A stretch of DNA of 64,000 nt from Anaerolineae bacterium (GTDB taxonomy: Bacteria; Chloroflexota; Anaerolineae; Anaerolineales; UBA4823), in NCBI GenBank assembly GCA_003327455.1, contig QOQU01000007.1, positions 124,001 to 188,000 on the forward strand, given 5' to 3'. The notes below the pieces were generated by a model that was not told where the DNA came from, searched no databases, and was given only the letters and a program-made list of their open reading frames with translations. The position numbers were made by a program, and so were the translations under genes. This document shows positions 56,658-64,000 of this stretch, piece by piece (the stretch's first letter is position 1; every line of letters begins with the position of its first letter).

Positions 56658-57643
56658 CTCGCCTTTCCCTCCTCTACATTGTACCAACAGGCAACTGTAT
56701 GGTTCGCGTCTATTTTCTCGAGCGGAGGATTCTCGTTCCAACAGCGCTCAAAAGCGAACTTACAGCGCGGCGCAAAGGGGCAATAGGTAGGTTTTTCATA
56801 TAACACCGGTGGTAATCCCTCGATTGACTCCAGTCGCTTTCGCCGCTCCTCATCCAAACGAGGCAGGCTGCCCAACAACCCAATGGTATAGGGATGTTGA
56901 GGATGAGCATACAATTCCTTTACTGAGGCTTCCTCAATGATATATCCTCCATACATTACTGCAACGCGCTGGGCTATACCGGCAATGATACCCAGGTCAT
57001 GAGTAATCCAGATGATCGACATGCCGATTTCATCCCGGAGGCGCTTAACCAGGTCAACGATTTGGGCTTGAATGGTCACATCCAACGCAGTGGTCGGCTC
57101 ATCGGCGATCAAGACATTGGGATTACAAGCCAGAGCCATAGCAATCATCACCCGCTGGCGCATTCCGCCAGAAAACTGGTGCGGGTAATCGTTGATGCGC
57201 TCCTTTGCCCGCGGGATACCGACCATTTCTAACAGCTCTATCACCCGTTGGGTGGCTTCTCTCTTACTCATCCCCAGGTGAATCTCTAACGGTTCGGAGA
57301 CTTGTCGTCCAATTGTCAATACCGGATTGAACGAGGTCATGGGGTCTTGAAAGACCATGCTGATCTGCGCTCCGCGCACATGGCGAATTTCATCCTCGCT
57401 CATCTGGAGTAGATCTTTTCCCCAGAAGAAAGCCTTTCCGGCGGTAATCTTTCCTGGTGGGGAAGGAATGAGATGTAACATCGATAATACCGTAACGCTT
57501 TTTCCACAACCACTCTCCCCCACAACTCCCAATGTCTCCCCTTCTTTTAGATAAAAAGAAACGCCATTGACTGCATAGATCGTGCCGTTCGTGGTTTTAA
57601 ATTGGGTCTCCAACCCTTGGACATCAAGAATTGCATCTGCCAT
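56654..57643 (-). CDS. oppD: OppD-type ABC transporter ATPase (operon A)
   Basis: 329 residues. Walker [25 protein letters not shown], signature [15 protein letters not shown], Walker [12 protein letters not shown], and C-terminal cysteines [14 protein letters not shown] and VACWY. It is the first gene of operon A (oppD-oppF-oppA-oppB-oppC). A TACAAT -10-like box is at 57679-57674; no convincing -35. Having the ATPases first is less common than the oppABCDF order. Confidence 0.94.
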   Translation of the reverse strand: MADAILDVQGLETQFKTTNGTIYAVNGVSFYLKEGETLGVVGESGCGKSVTVLSMLHLIPSPPGKITAGKAFFWGKDLLQMSEDEIRHVRGAQISMVFQDPMTSFNPVLTIGRQVSEPLEIHLGMSKREATQRVIELLEMVGIPRAKERINDYPHQFSGGMRQRVMIAMALACNPNVLIADEPTTALDVTIQAQIVDLVKRLRDEIGMSIIWITHDLGIIAGIAQRVAVMYGGYIIEEASVKELYAHPQHPYTIGLLGSLPRLDEERRKRLESIEGLPPVLYEKPTYCPFAPRCKFAFERCWNENPPLEKIDANHTVACWYNVEEGKAR

Positions 57644-57953
57644 CCAGTTTGTCCTTCGATATAGGTTTCTTCTATTGTATCACCATTTAAACAGCTTGAT
57701 TGGTAAAAGTAAAGCCAGAATTCTCAAAACAGAATCCAAAGGCGCTTGATTCAGGGACGAAACGGTAACAAAGGCTTCTGCTATCCACAGCAGGGCGATG
57801 TTCAATGTTGTCCTATAGAGAGATTGTCAAAAATGAGCATGGTTCTTAAGGATTCCTCTCATCGCGATTTCTTGCAATCCACTAACTTCGTTCTGGACAG
57901 TCATATTTCCGGCAACGGTAGCAAGGCGAGGCGGTGAGTTTTTTGTTCCACCA
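57644..57953. other. Intergenic stretch without a recognised gene
   Basis: Lies between the end of the PBP-rsgA-nuclease gene cluster and opp operon A. Apart from the -10-like box near its left end I see no gene, repeat or terminator that I can support. Confidence 0.4.
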
Positions 57954-58898
57954 TTAGCGGACAATGGATTCGATCAACCCTGCTGGAGCGAGGATTTCTC
58001 CCTCGCTCTTGAGTAAACCAATGCCCTCCTTTTCTGCCACTTCACGGGCGCCAAGATCACGCCGAAAACTGTAGGCATAAACCAGGAAGGGCCCCTCAAT
58101 GCCGCGCTTTGCCAACCAGCGATGCCAGCCGGCACTGCGCACCCGTTGCGACCAGCGACGCACATCGCGTTGACCCAGACGTGCTTTGGCTTCAACCAAA
58201 GCCCAGACCTTTTTCCCCTGCGGGTCTTCAGCAGCCACAACGACATCAATCTCTCCATTCCACGATAACGAGAAGGCATCCCCTAAGAGACGATATCCTT
58301 TTTGACGCAGGATAACCTGAACCACTGACTCTGCCTCTTCCTCAACCGTTGAGCCAAACGCATTGCGAAATTCTGCCAGTTCCCTCTCGATCCTATCCAG
58401 CCGTCTTTCGACAGCGCCGACCCGCTCTTCTGTGCGCCGCTGGGCTTCAGCCAGCTCCGCCAGGGCAACTTCTAACCTGCCAACCCGCTCTTCTGTGCGC
58501 CGCTGCGCTTCAGCCAGCTCAGCCAGGGCTTTATCCAGACGGGCAACATGCTCTTCTAGTCGCGCTAATCTTTCTTCACTGCGCCGCTGCGCTTCAGCCA
58601 ATTCTGCCAGGGCTTTATCCAGGCGGGCACCGTGCTCTTCAAGCCGTGCTAACCGTTCTTCGCTGCGCCGCTGCGCTTCAGCCAGTTCTACCAGGGCAAT
58701 CTCTAAGCGATCCACCCGCCCTTCGGTGCGTTGCTGAGCCTCGTAAATCAGATCAACCCGCTCTCTGAGCTCCCGAATTTGCTGGGGCACCTCCAGCAAC
58801 TCGTCGGTTAAAATCAAACGCCGAGCTTCCTCGCGCCACTCAGGATGCTCCTTCAAGATACGTGCCCAGGCTTGAAAATCAGAGACCGTGAACGACAT
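57954..58898 (-). CDS. Coiled-coil protein with PD-(D/E)XK nuclease-like C-terminus
   Basis: 314 residues. A helical head (1-60) is followed by a heptad coiled coil built of tandem units starting ALxELAEAQRR at residues 68, 96, 124 and 145. From residue 185 a compact domain carries GEIDVVV (E216, D218) and ALVEAKARLG (E236, K238), the layout of PD-(D/E)XK nucleases and of the DUF3782-like proteins. Target unknown; such proteins are common in thermophilic and filamentous bacteria, often in several copies. It follows rsgA after 18 bases. Confidence 0.75.
   Translation of the reverse strand: MSFTVSDFQAWARILKEHPEWREEARRLILTDELLEVPQQIRELRERVDLIYEAQQRTEGRVDRLEIALVELAEAQRRSEERLARLEEHGARLDKALAELAEAQRRSEERLARLEEHVARLDKALAELAEAQRRTEERVGRLEVALAELAEAQRRTEERVGAVERRLDRIERELAEFRNAFGSTVEEEAESVVQVILRQKGYRLLGDAFSLSWNGEIDVVVAAEDPQGKKVWALVEAKARLGQRDVRRWSQRVRSAGWHRWLAKRGIEGPFLVYAYSFRRDLGAREVAEKEGIGLLKSEGEILAPAGLIESIVR
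58404..58697 (-). repeat. In-frame tandem repeats encoding the coiled coil
   Basis: Units of 84, 84 and 63 bases plus a fourth partial copy, coding for 28, 28 and 21 residues, that is four, four and three heptads. The units share the protein core ELAEAQRR(S/T)EER. All lengths are multiples of 21 bases, so changes in copy number keep the heptad phase. Confidence 0.8.
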
Positions 58899-58916
58899 CG
58901 CCTGCCTCCCTCGGTA

Positions 58917-59840
58917 TTATACCCTGATTTCGTCACCCTCCTCACCAAAGCGCAGGCGAAGATAGGATTGATAGCGGGAGGGGTGAATTTTGCCTTCCTC
59001 CACTGCCTGCCTTACGCTACAGCCTGGTTCGTGCAGGTGAGTGCAATCGCTGAAAGCGCATTCCTTAACCAGCTCGCGTATTTCGACAAAATAGCCATCC
59101 AGCTCTTCTGGTTCGATATCCCATAACGCCAGGGCTTTCAAGCCGGGGGTATCTGCCACATAGCCGCCCTCAGGTAAAGGATGCATTTCCCGCCTCACGG
59201 TTGTATGCCGTCCCTTATACACTCGCCGCCGCACCTCTGCAATCTCCCGCTCCCACTCGGGTAACAGACACTTTAAGAGCGTGGATTTGCCAACCCCTGA
59301 AGGGCCAGTAAACACTGAAATTTTCCCCTTCAAATGCTCGTGCAAGGTCTCTAAGCTATAACCAGTTTTTGCCGACACATAAAGGACCCCATAACCCAAT
59401 CCACGATACAGATCAAATGTCTGCTGGGCGTGTTCCAAAGGGAGCAAATCCACTTTATTCACCAGGATTAACGCTGGAATGCCCTGTCTCTCACAAATGA
59501 CCAGGTAGCGGTCTAACATCCCCAAACGTGGTTCAGGCTGAGCACAAGCGAAAACCAGGACAGCCTGATCTGGATTCGCAATAATAATTTGTTCGTATTC
59601 TCCCTGAGGGGTTGGAGCTTTTCGGGAGAGGGTGCGAAGACGTGGCTCGATTTCTTCGATCATGCCACTGCCATCAGGCAGAAGCGTGAGCTTCACCCAA
59701 TCGCCAATGGCGGCAACATCTCCCAGCCGCGGGCCCTTTTTCAATCTACCCCGCAAGCGACAAAGTATCTGCCCGTGCGGCGTATCTACCCAATAAAAAC
59801 CGGATTGTGTACGGACGATGAGGCCTCGAAGTTGCTTCAT
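58917..59840 (-). CDS. rsgA: Ribosome small subunit-dependent GTPase RsgA
   Basis: Circularly permuted GTPase (307 residues) that checks late 30S subunit assembly. An N-terminal OB fold is followed by G4 NKVD (128-131), G1 GPSGVGKST (179-187) and G3 DTPG (230-233), and then the zinc site C261, C266, H268, C274. The start overlaps the stop of the penicillin-binding-protein gene by one base (TAATG), so the two are coupled. Confidence 0.96.
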   Translation of the reverse strand: MKQLRGLIVRTQSGFYWVDTPHGQILCRLRGRLKKGPRLGDVAAIGDWVKLTLLPDGSGMIEEIEPRLRTLSRKAPTPQGEYEQIIIANPDQAVLVFACAQPEPRLGMLDRYLVICERQGIPALILVNKVDLLPLEHAQQTFDLYRGLGYGVLYVSAKTGYSLETLHEHLKGKISVFTGPSGVGKSTLLKCLLPEWEREIAEVRRRVYKGRHTTVRREMHPLPEGGYVADTPGLKALALWDIEPEELDGYFVEIRELVKECAFSDCTHLHEPGCSVRQAVEEGKIHPSRYQSYLRLRFGEEGDEIRV

Positions 59841-62152
59841 TACGGAGATGGCGGCTGAGGCAGGGTAGGTTCTGGAGTAGGTGTCTCAAACCCTTCCGGA
59901 GTTGGAGTGCTGGTGATGTAATAGGTTGACTCCCAAGGGTAGAGCTTTCCGGGTTGACCATAAAAATAGAGTTCAATCACGCGCCGGAAAATCGGGGCAG
60001 CATACTCAGAGCCCTCCCCCACGTTCTCAACCACCACCGCCACAGCAATATCGGGCTTATTCGGTCGGTTCTCAAAGGTATAACCGATAAACCAGGCATG
60101 CGGTTTTCCGGAGCCCGACTCGGCTGTGCCCGTCTTTCCAGCCACGTTGAGATCTAACCCGGTAAAGCGATGCCAGGCTGTTCCGTAAGGGTTATTGCTG
60201 GCGACCACGCCGCGCATTGCTTCCTGGATAATCCTCAGGTTCTCGGGCGTCACTGCCAGTTGCCCGTTGATTTTGGGAGTAAACTGGCGGGTTTCTGTGC
60301 CGTCAATCGAGACGATTTTTTCAACCACCTGGGGTTGGTATAAAGTGCCACCGTTTCCTACAGCAGCGACAAAAGCTGCCGCCTGCAACGGAGTGACCAG
60401 CATATTCCCCTGTCCAATGGCTTGATTGGTGGCGTCAATCTCGCTGGCAGGAACAGGAATTTGCCCACTCTCTTCTTCAACGCCTTCGATGCCGGTAGGT
60501 TTCCCCAAACCAAAACTGCGTGCCATGTCCGTAACAGCGGTAGTAAAGCCAGCTCGATACAGGCTCAAACCGATATGCCAGAAGAAGGGATTGCAAGAAC
60601 GGATTAATCCCTGCGGCAAGGTCAACAGACCACTGGGCTGAGTCTTGCCATCCTGAAGAAAACGCTCGTATGTCCAATCGTTTAGACGCACACCGGGAAT
60701 TTCTTCAAAGAAATAGCCGCAGTTGTAGGTTGATTCAGCCGAATACTGACCGGTCTCCAAAGCGGCCGCCATGGTGATGATCTTAAAAGTAGACCCCAAC
60801 GGATACAACCCTTGACTTGCCCGATTGAGATAAGGGCGGTTGGGGTCACTGAAGATTTCATTGAGCAAAGTGTAACTGTTAAAGTTGCTCGGCTCGAAGG
60901 CATTGGGATCAAAAGTTGGAGAAGAGGCCATTGCCAAAACCCGACCGGTGTCGCGCTCCAAAACCACAATTGCGCCGCGAAAGCCGCTGATGGCGCGCTG
61001 AACGCCGATTTGGAGATCTTTGTTAAGGGTTGTGTAGATGGATTGAGCTGGCTCTGCCTGCACTTCCGCCAGACGGGTGACCGGTTGCCCTTGCTCGCTG
61101 ATCACATACAAAGCCCCGCCGCGCTTGCCCGACAGATATTCCTCACCCCATTTTTCCAAACCCATCTGTCCTACCCGTTCGTCTCGCCGGTAGCCTTGGC
61201 GCAAATATTCATCCACTTTTTCAGCCTGAATGGTGCTGACATAACCCACGACATGTGGGGCAATTCCCCCTTCAAAGTAATAGCGGGCTTTATAAGGCGA
61301 GAGCTGCACGCCGCTCAGGCTGGCAAGCGTGTCATAGCGTCGCGCAACTTCAGAAGAAGGAACTTCTCCCAAAGGCAAATACCAGTCCGAACCGGGTGGG
61401 AAAGCAGCCAGACGGGTTTGCAAGTCTTCAGCCCGAATGCCAAGCAAGCTGACCAGCACAGAAAAGAGTTGTTCAGATTGTTCCGGCAAAATCTGACCCG
61501 GCACAAGTCCAATGGCAGTTACCTCGCTTTGAGCTGCCAGGGCGCTGCCTTCGCGGTCATATATGTTCCCTCGCCCTGGCACATAGCGTTCCATTGCCAG
61601 ATAGTTCCCCCCAACCAACTCCGGTAAGACCAGGGTGTCATTCCATTGAATACGCCATTCACCATTCTCGCGGCTGAGATTCATTAGCGTATCACGGGTG
61701 ATATCGCCAACCAAAGCACTGCGCAACGTGACGCGATAGCTGACCTGAGCACTCCGTGGGCTGGAAACCAGGGCGGAGAGGATGGAATAATCGACTTTTT
61801 CCAACGCTACTTCAGAAGCAATGCCTCGATAATGTTGGACAAACTCTTCCTCTGAAATGGCATCCTTGCTGAGGGCAGTCAACAGTTGATACATGGTGGA
61901 ATAATCATCGTTTTTCCAGGCTTCCAAAAACCGCCGCGCAGTAACATCAGGCTGAGGGGCTTTGGTTACCCGCACTTCCACCGGCGCTAAACTCGATGAG
62001 GTTGGAATTGGAGGCGTTGGGGAAACACTTGACGATCGTACACAAGCCGAAAGGAGAAAGAGCAATACAACCAGGAGCCAACCTGCCTTCGATCGGCAGC
62101 GGATTGTAAACGCCTTAGGCACACGCTTCTCTTTGATTCTGCTATCCATCAT
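59840..62152 (-). CDS. Lipoprotein-type class B penicillin-binding protein with NTF2-like domain
   Basis: 770 residues. Makes peptidoglycan cross-links outside the membrane. Lipobox LLSAC (C37), Pro/Ser linker, an NTF2-like MecA-N-type domain (about 68-170), a PBP dimerisation region starting PGRGNIYDREG, and the transpeptidase with STFK (S454), SCN (519-521) and KTGTAE. The MecA-N domain resembles PBP3/PBP2a-like proteins of Gram-positives, but resistance cannot be inferred. The start at 62152 is supported by a -10 box seven bases upstream; a further ATG follows directly. Confidence 0.92.
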   Translation of the reverse strand: MMDSRIKEKRVPKAFTIRCRSKAGWLLVVLLFLLSACVRSSSVSPTPPIPTSSSLAPVEVRVTKAPQPDVTARRFLEAWKNDDYSTMYQLLTALSKDAISEEEFVQHYRGIASEVALEKVDYSILSALVSSPRSAQVSYRVTLRSALVGDITRDTLMNLSRENGEWRIQWNDTLVLPELVGGNYLAMERYVPGRGNIYDREGSALAAQSEVTAIGLVPGQILPEQSEQLFSVLVSLLGIRAEDLQTRLAAFPPGSDWYLPLGEVPSSEVARRYDTLASLSGVQLSPYKARYYFEGGIAPHVVGYVSTIQAEKVDEYLRQGYRRDERVGQMGLEKWGEEYLSGKRGGALYVISEQGQPVTRLAEVQAEPAQSIYTTLNKDLQIGVQRAISGFRGAIVVLERDTGRVLAMASSPTFDPNAFEPSNFNSYTLLNEIFSDPNRPYLNRASQGLYPLGSTFKIITMAAALETGQYSAESTYNCGYFFEEIPGVRLNDWTYERFLQDGKTQPSGLLTLPQGLIRSCNPFFWHIGLSLYRAGFTTAVTDMARSFGLGKPTGIEGVEEESGQIPVPASEIDATNQAIGQGNMLVTPLQAAAFVAAVGNGGTLYQPQVVEKIVSIDGTETRQFTPKINGQLAVTPENLRIIQEAMRGVVASNNPYGTAWHRFTGLDLNVAGKTGTAESGSGKPHAWFIGYTFENRPNKPDIAVAVVVENVGEGSEYAAPIFRRVIELYFYGQPGKLYPWESTYYITSTPTPEGFETPTPEPTLPQPPSP

Positions 62153-62159
62153 AAGATGG

Positions 62160-62165
62160 ATTATA
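62160..62165 (-). promoter_or_regulatory. -10 box of the PBP gene, leaderless type
   Basis: TATAAT on the minus strand, seven bases before the ATG at 62152, with a weak -35 (TAAATT) 17 bases further upstream. No Shine-Dalgarno sequence. Confidence 0.55.
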
Positions 62166-62208
62166 CTATTGAATAACGGCACAATTTACGGCTTATCCGA
62201 ACCCCGCC

Positions 62209-62538
62209 ATGCAGGCTGACAGGGAAAAAATCAAGCATCTTCAGGAAAGGCTCAACCCGATTTTTCGGCGCTATTCCATCCGAAAAGCAATCCTCTTCGG
62301 GTCTTTCGCGCGCGGCGAGCAAACTCGTCACAGCGATGTAGATCTGATTGTCATACAAGATACGACTGTCCCGTTTCTCAAACGATACGAGCCGATATTG
62401 GCTGAATTGAATCAGGCGGTTGGTGATCATCCCGTGGAAGCCCTGATCTATACTCCCCAGGAGATCGAACACATTCAACATCGCCCTTTTATCCGCCAGG
62501 CTTTACCAGAAGGAATCGTCCTTTATGAGCAAGAGTAA
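62209..62538 (+). CDS. MNT-type nucleotidyltransferase (antitoxin-like)
   Basis: 109 residues of the minimal nucleotidyltransferase fold, with GSFARG (31-36) and SDVDLIV (D43, D45) as the metal-binding site. In MNT/HEPN toxin-antitoxin pairs such proteins modify and silence the HEPN RNase. The active-site residues are intact. The start of a HEPN gene overlaps its last 14 bases, but that gene is broken. Confidence 0.88.
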   Translation: MQADREKIKHLQERLNPIFRRYSIRKAILFGSFARGEQTRHSDVDLIVIQDTTVPFLKRYEPILAELNQAVGDHPVEALIYTPQEIEHIQHRPFIRQALPEGIVLYEQE

Positions 62539-62733
62539 ATACCTGTATGAAGCAAAACGCTAGCACCAAACAGCCTGCGAAGATTCTTAATCCCGACTCA
62601 TTACCCCAATGGACTGCCTGACCTTACCCCAGGTCAGGTTTACGGCCCTGAAGACGCACAGGGTGCTCTGCGAGCCGCTCAGGATATTCTTGAAAAAACC
62701 CATAAACTTCTTGAAGAGACAGCGGACTCTTAA
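62525..62733 (+). pseudogene. Remnant of a HEPN-domain toxin gene
   Basis: ATG at 62525, overlapping the MNT gene by 14 bases, opens MSKSKYLYEAKR, the typical start of HEPN proteins partnered with MNT, and meets TAG at 62561. In another frame, from about 62580 to the stop at 62733, the sequence reads RRFLIPTHYPNG, LPDLTPGQVYGPED and ALRAAQDILEKTHKLLEE, the typical end of the same family. The central 60 or so residues, including the Rx4-6H catalytic region, are absent. A deletion with loss of frame best explains this. Confidence 0.85.
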
Positions 62734-62794
62734 AGTGCTGCGCCTTCGGCAGATGACCTCCTGATAGAACAACCTCTTCTGGATAAAAATCGAG

Positions 62795-62808
62795 TATACT
62801 ACGGGGCG
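62795..62808 (+). promoter_or_regulatory. -10 box of lepA, near-leaderless start
   Basis: TATACT at 62795-62800, eight bases before the ATG at 62809. ACGGGGCG lies between; no standard Shine-Dalgarno spacing. The -35 is weak. Confidence 0.45.
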
Positions 62809-64000
62809 ATGGCGAGCAAGAACATTCGCAACTTTTGTATCATCGCCCATATCGATCACGGTAAGTCCACCCTTGCCGATCGACTCTTGCAGCTCACCGG
62901 CACGATCTCCGATCGGGAAATGGTCGAGCAGGTGTTGGATTCAATGGATTTGGAGCGCGAAAAGGGGGTGACCATCAAAGCCTCTGCGGTGCGGATGAAC
63001 TACCAAGCCAGAGATGGCGTAACCTACGAGTTGAATCTGATCGACACCCCCGGACATGTCGATTTCGGCTACGAAGTCAGTCGCGCCTTAAACGCCTGCG
63101 AAGGTGCCTTGCTGGTCGTCGATGCCAGTCAAGGTATCGAAGCCCAGACCCTCGCCAACCTCTATCTCGCTTTAGAAGCCGATCTGGAAATCATCCCCAT
63201 CATCAATAAAATCGACCTGATCTCCGCTCATCCCGATCAGGTTGCCGAAGACCTCAGCAACCTGTTAGGGACACCTCCTGAACAGATTCTACGCATTTCT
63301 GCCAAGGTTGGCACGAACGTCGAAAGCGTGCTGGAAGCCATTGTGCAGCAAATTCCGCCGCCAAAGGGGGATGAAAATGCCCCACTGCGGGCATTGATTT
63401 TTGACTCCCATTACGATCCTTACAAAGGTGTGGTTGCCTATATCCGCGTGATGGATGGCAGCCTCTTGCCCAGCGATAATTTGCTTCTCATGGCAAGCCA
63501 GGCGGAGTTCAAGCCGGTCGAGATCGGCATCTTTGCGCCGGATCTGCGCCCGGTTGAACGCTTGACCGCCGGGGAAGTAGGTTACGTGGCAACTGGTTTG
63601 AAAACGGTGCGCGAATGCCGCGTCGGCGACACCCTGACTCATGCCCAGAAACCGGCCACTGCCCCTCTGCCAGGCTACCGCAAAGTCAAACCCATGGTTT
63701 TTGCCGGCATCTACCCGGTGGAAAATGAAGATTATCAAGATCTCAAGGAAGCTCTCGAAAAGCTACAACTCAACGATGCCTCGCTAATTTTCGAACCCGA
63801 AACCTCACAGGCGCTGAATTTCGGCTTTCGCTGCGGTTTCCTGGGTATGTTCCACATGGAGATTATCCAGGAGCGTCTGGAACGCGAATATGACCTGGAT
63901 ATTGTCGTTACTGCACCCTCGGTAGAGTATGAGGTCGTGCTCCGTAATGGAGAGGTGATCCGCATCCATTCGCCCGCCGAGTTACCCGACGAAGCCCAGA
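62809..64000 (+). CDS. lepA: Elongation factor 4 (LepA), C-terminus cut by window edge
   Basis: Translational GTPase that acts on stalled or initiating ribosomes. 397 residues are visible of about 600. G1 is AHIDHGKST, the switch region [12 protein letters not shown]3 DTPGHVDF, G4 NKID and G5 ISAK; domain 2 and the LepA-specific [25 protein letters not shown] follow. The last motif separates it from EF-G. It runs off the right edge. Confidence 0.97.
   Translation, partial: MASKNIRNFCIIAHIDHGKSTLADRLLQLTGTISDREMVEQVLDSMDLEREKGVTIKASAVRMNYQARDGVTYELNLIDTPGHVDFGYEVSRALNACEGALLVVDASQGIEAQTLANLYLALEADLEIIPIINKIDLISAHPDQVAEDLSNLLGTPPEQILRISAKVGTNVESVLEAIVQQIPPPKGDENAPLRALIFDSHYDPYKGVVAYIRVMDGSLLPSDNLLLMASQAEFKPVEIGIFAPDLRPVERLTAGEVGYVATGLKTVRECRVGDTLTHAQKPATAPLPGYRKVKPMVFAGIYPVENEDYQDLKEALEKLQLNDASLIFEPETSQALNFGFRCGFLGMFHMEIIQERLEREYDLDIVVTAPSVEYEVVLRNGEVIRIHSPAELPDEAQ

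Overview
The window looks like a chromosomal piece of a member of the Chloroflexota, most probably class Anaerolineae. The reasons are the style of the proteins (lipoproteins with Ala-Ala-Cys lipoboxes followed by Thr-Pro-rich linkers, a sensor with a GAF domain and a Chloroflexi-type C-terminal helix-turn-helix, an exported protein ending in a FLPLILRN-type tail), a complete fourteen-gene nuoA-N operon, an AmmeMemoRadiSam-type radical SAM enzyme and several large peptide-type ABC transporters. This is inference from protein character; no 16S rRNA gene is present. I found no tRNA, rRNA, CRISPR array, transposase or prophage gene.

Layout. 1-2101: katG (minus strand, runs off the left edge), divergent from a TlpA-type redoxin and an Lgt-like membrane protein (2293-3569). 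3566-4804: an anchored C39-type peptidase/TPR protein. 4995-6389: miaB. 6641-21235: nuoA to nuoN behind a near-consensus sigma70 promoter and closed by a rho-independent terminator. 21640-24089: a stand-alone receiver protein, a methyltetrahydrofolate methyltransferase-like enzyme and a GNAT acetyltransferase (all minus). 24287-24414: a palindromic REP/MITE-like element. 24457-26198: two exported proteins of unknown role. 26577-35864: plus-strand housekeeping genes (ZIP transporter, lspA, RluD-type pseudouridine synthase, threonine aldolase, purine nucleoside phosphorylase, a membrane protein, GNAT, membrane sensor, S1 protein, ComEA). 35854-37953: response regulator and an orphan OppF-type ATPase. 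38304-40141: radical SAM enzyme and a lipoprotein-type PCMT. 40095-43981: spermidine-synthase-like membrane protein, DUF2804 protein, tiny membrane protein. 44146-51285 and 51544-57643: two complete peptide-type ABC transporter operons. 57954-62152: coiled-coil nuclease-like protein, rsgA and a lipoprotein penicillin-binding protein. 62209-62733: an MNT nucleotidyltransferase with a wrecked HEPN partner. 62809-64000: lepA, running off the right edge.

How it fits together. The core is respiratory and housekeeping: complex I makes a proton gradient, KatG and the TlpA redoxin deal with peroxide and exported thiols, and two large peptide/solute importers suggest a heterotrophic life on peptides or oligosaccharides. 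The most unusual unit is the transporter operon at 44146-51285. Its binding lipoprotein reads as a circularly permuted SBP_bac_5 domain with an extra C-terminal domain, and its DppC-type permease has an insertion of about 150 residues on the outer side of the membrane. Both transporter operons carry the same RNA design around the binding-protein gene: a perfect Shine-Dalgarno decamer-like element 68-86 bases upstream of the start, not obviously used for translation, and a GC-rich stem-loop just behind the stop. Several genes (miaB, the TlpA gene, the PBP, lepA, a small membrane gene) have a -10 box ending 6-9 bases before the start codon, which predicts leaderless mRNAs. The MNT/HEPN toxin-antitoxin pair is a clear case of gene decay: the antitoxin-type gene is intact while the HEPN gene keeps only its two ends.
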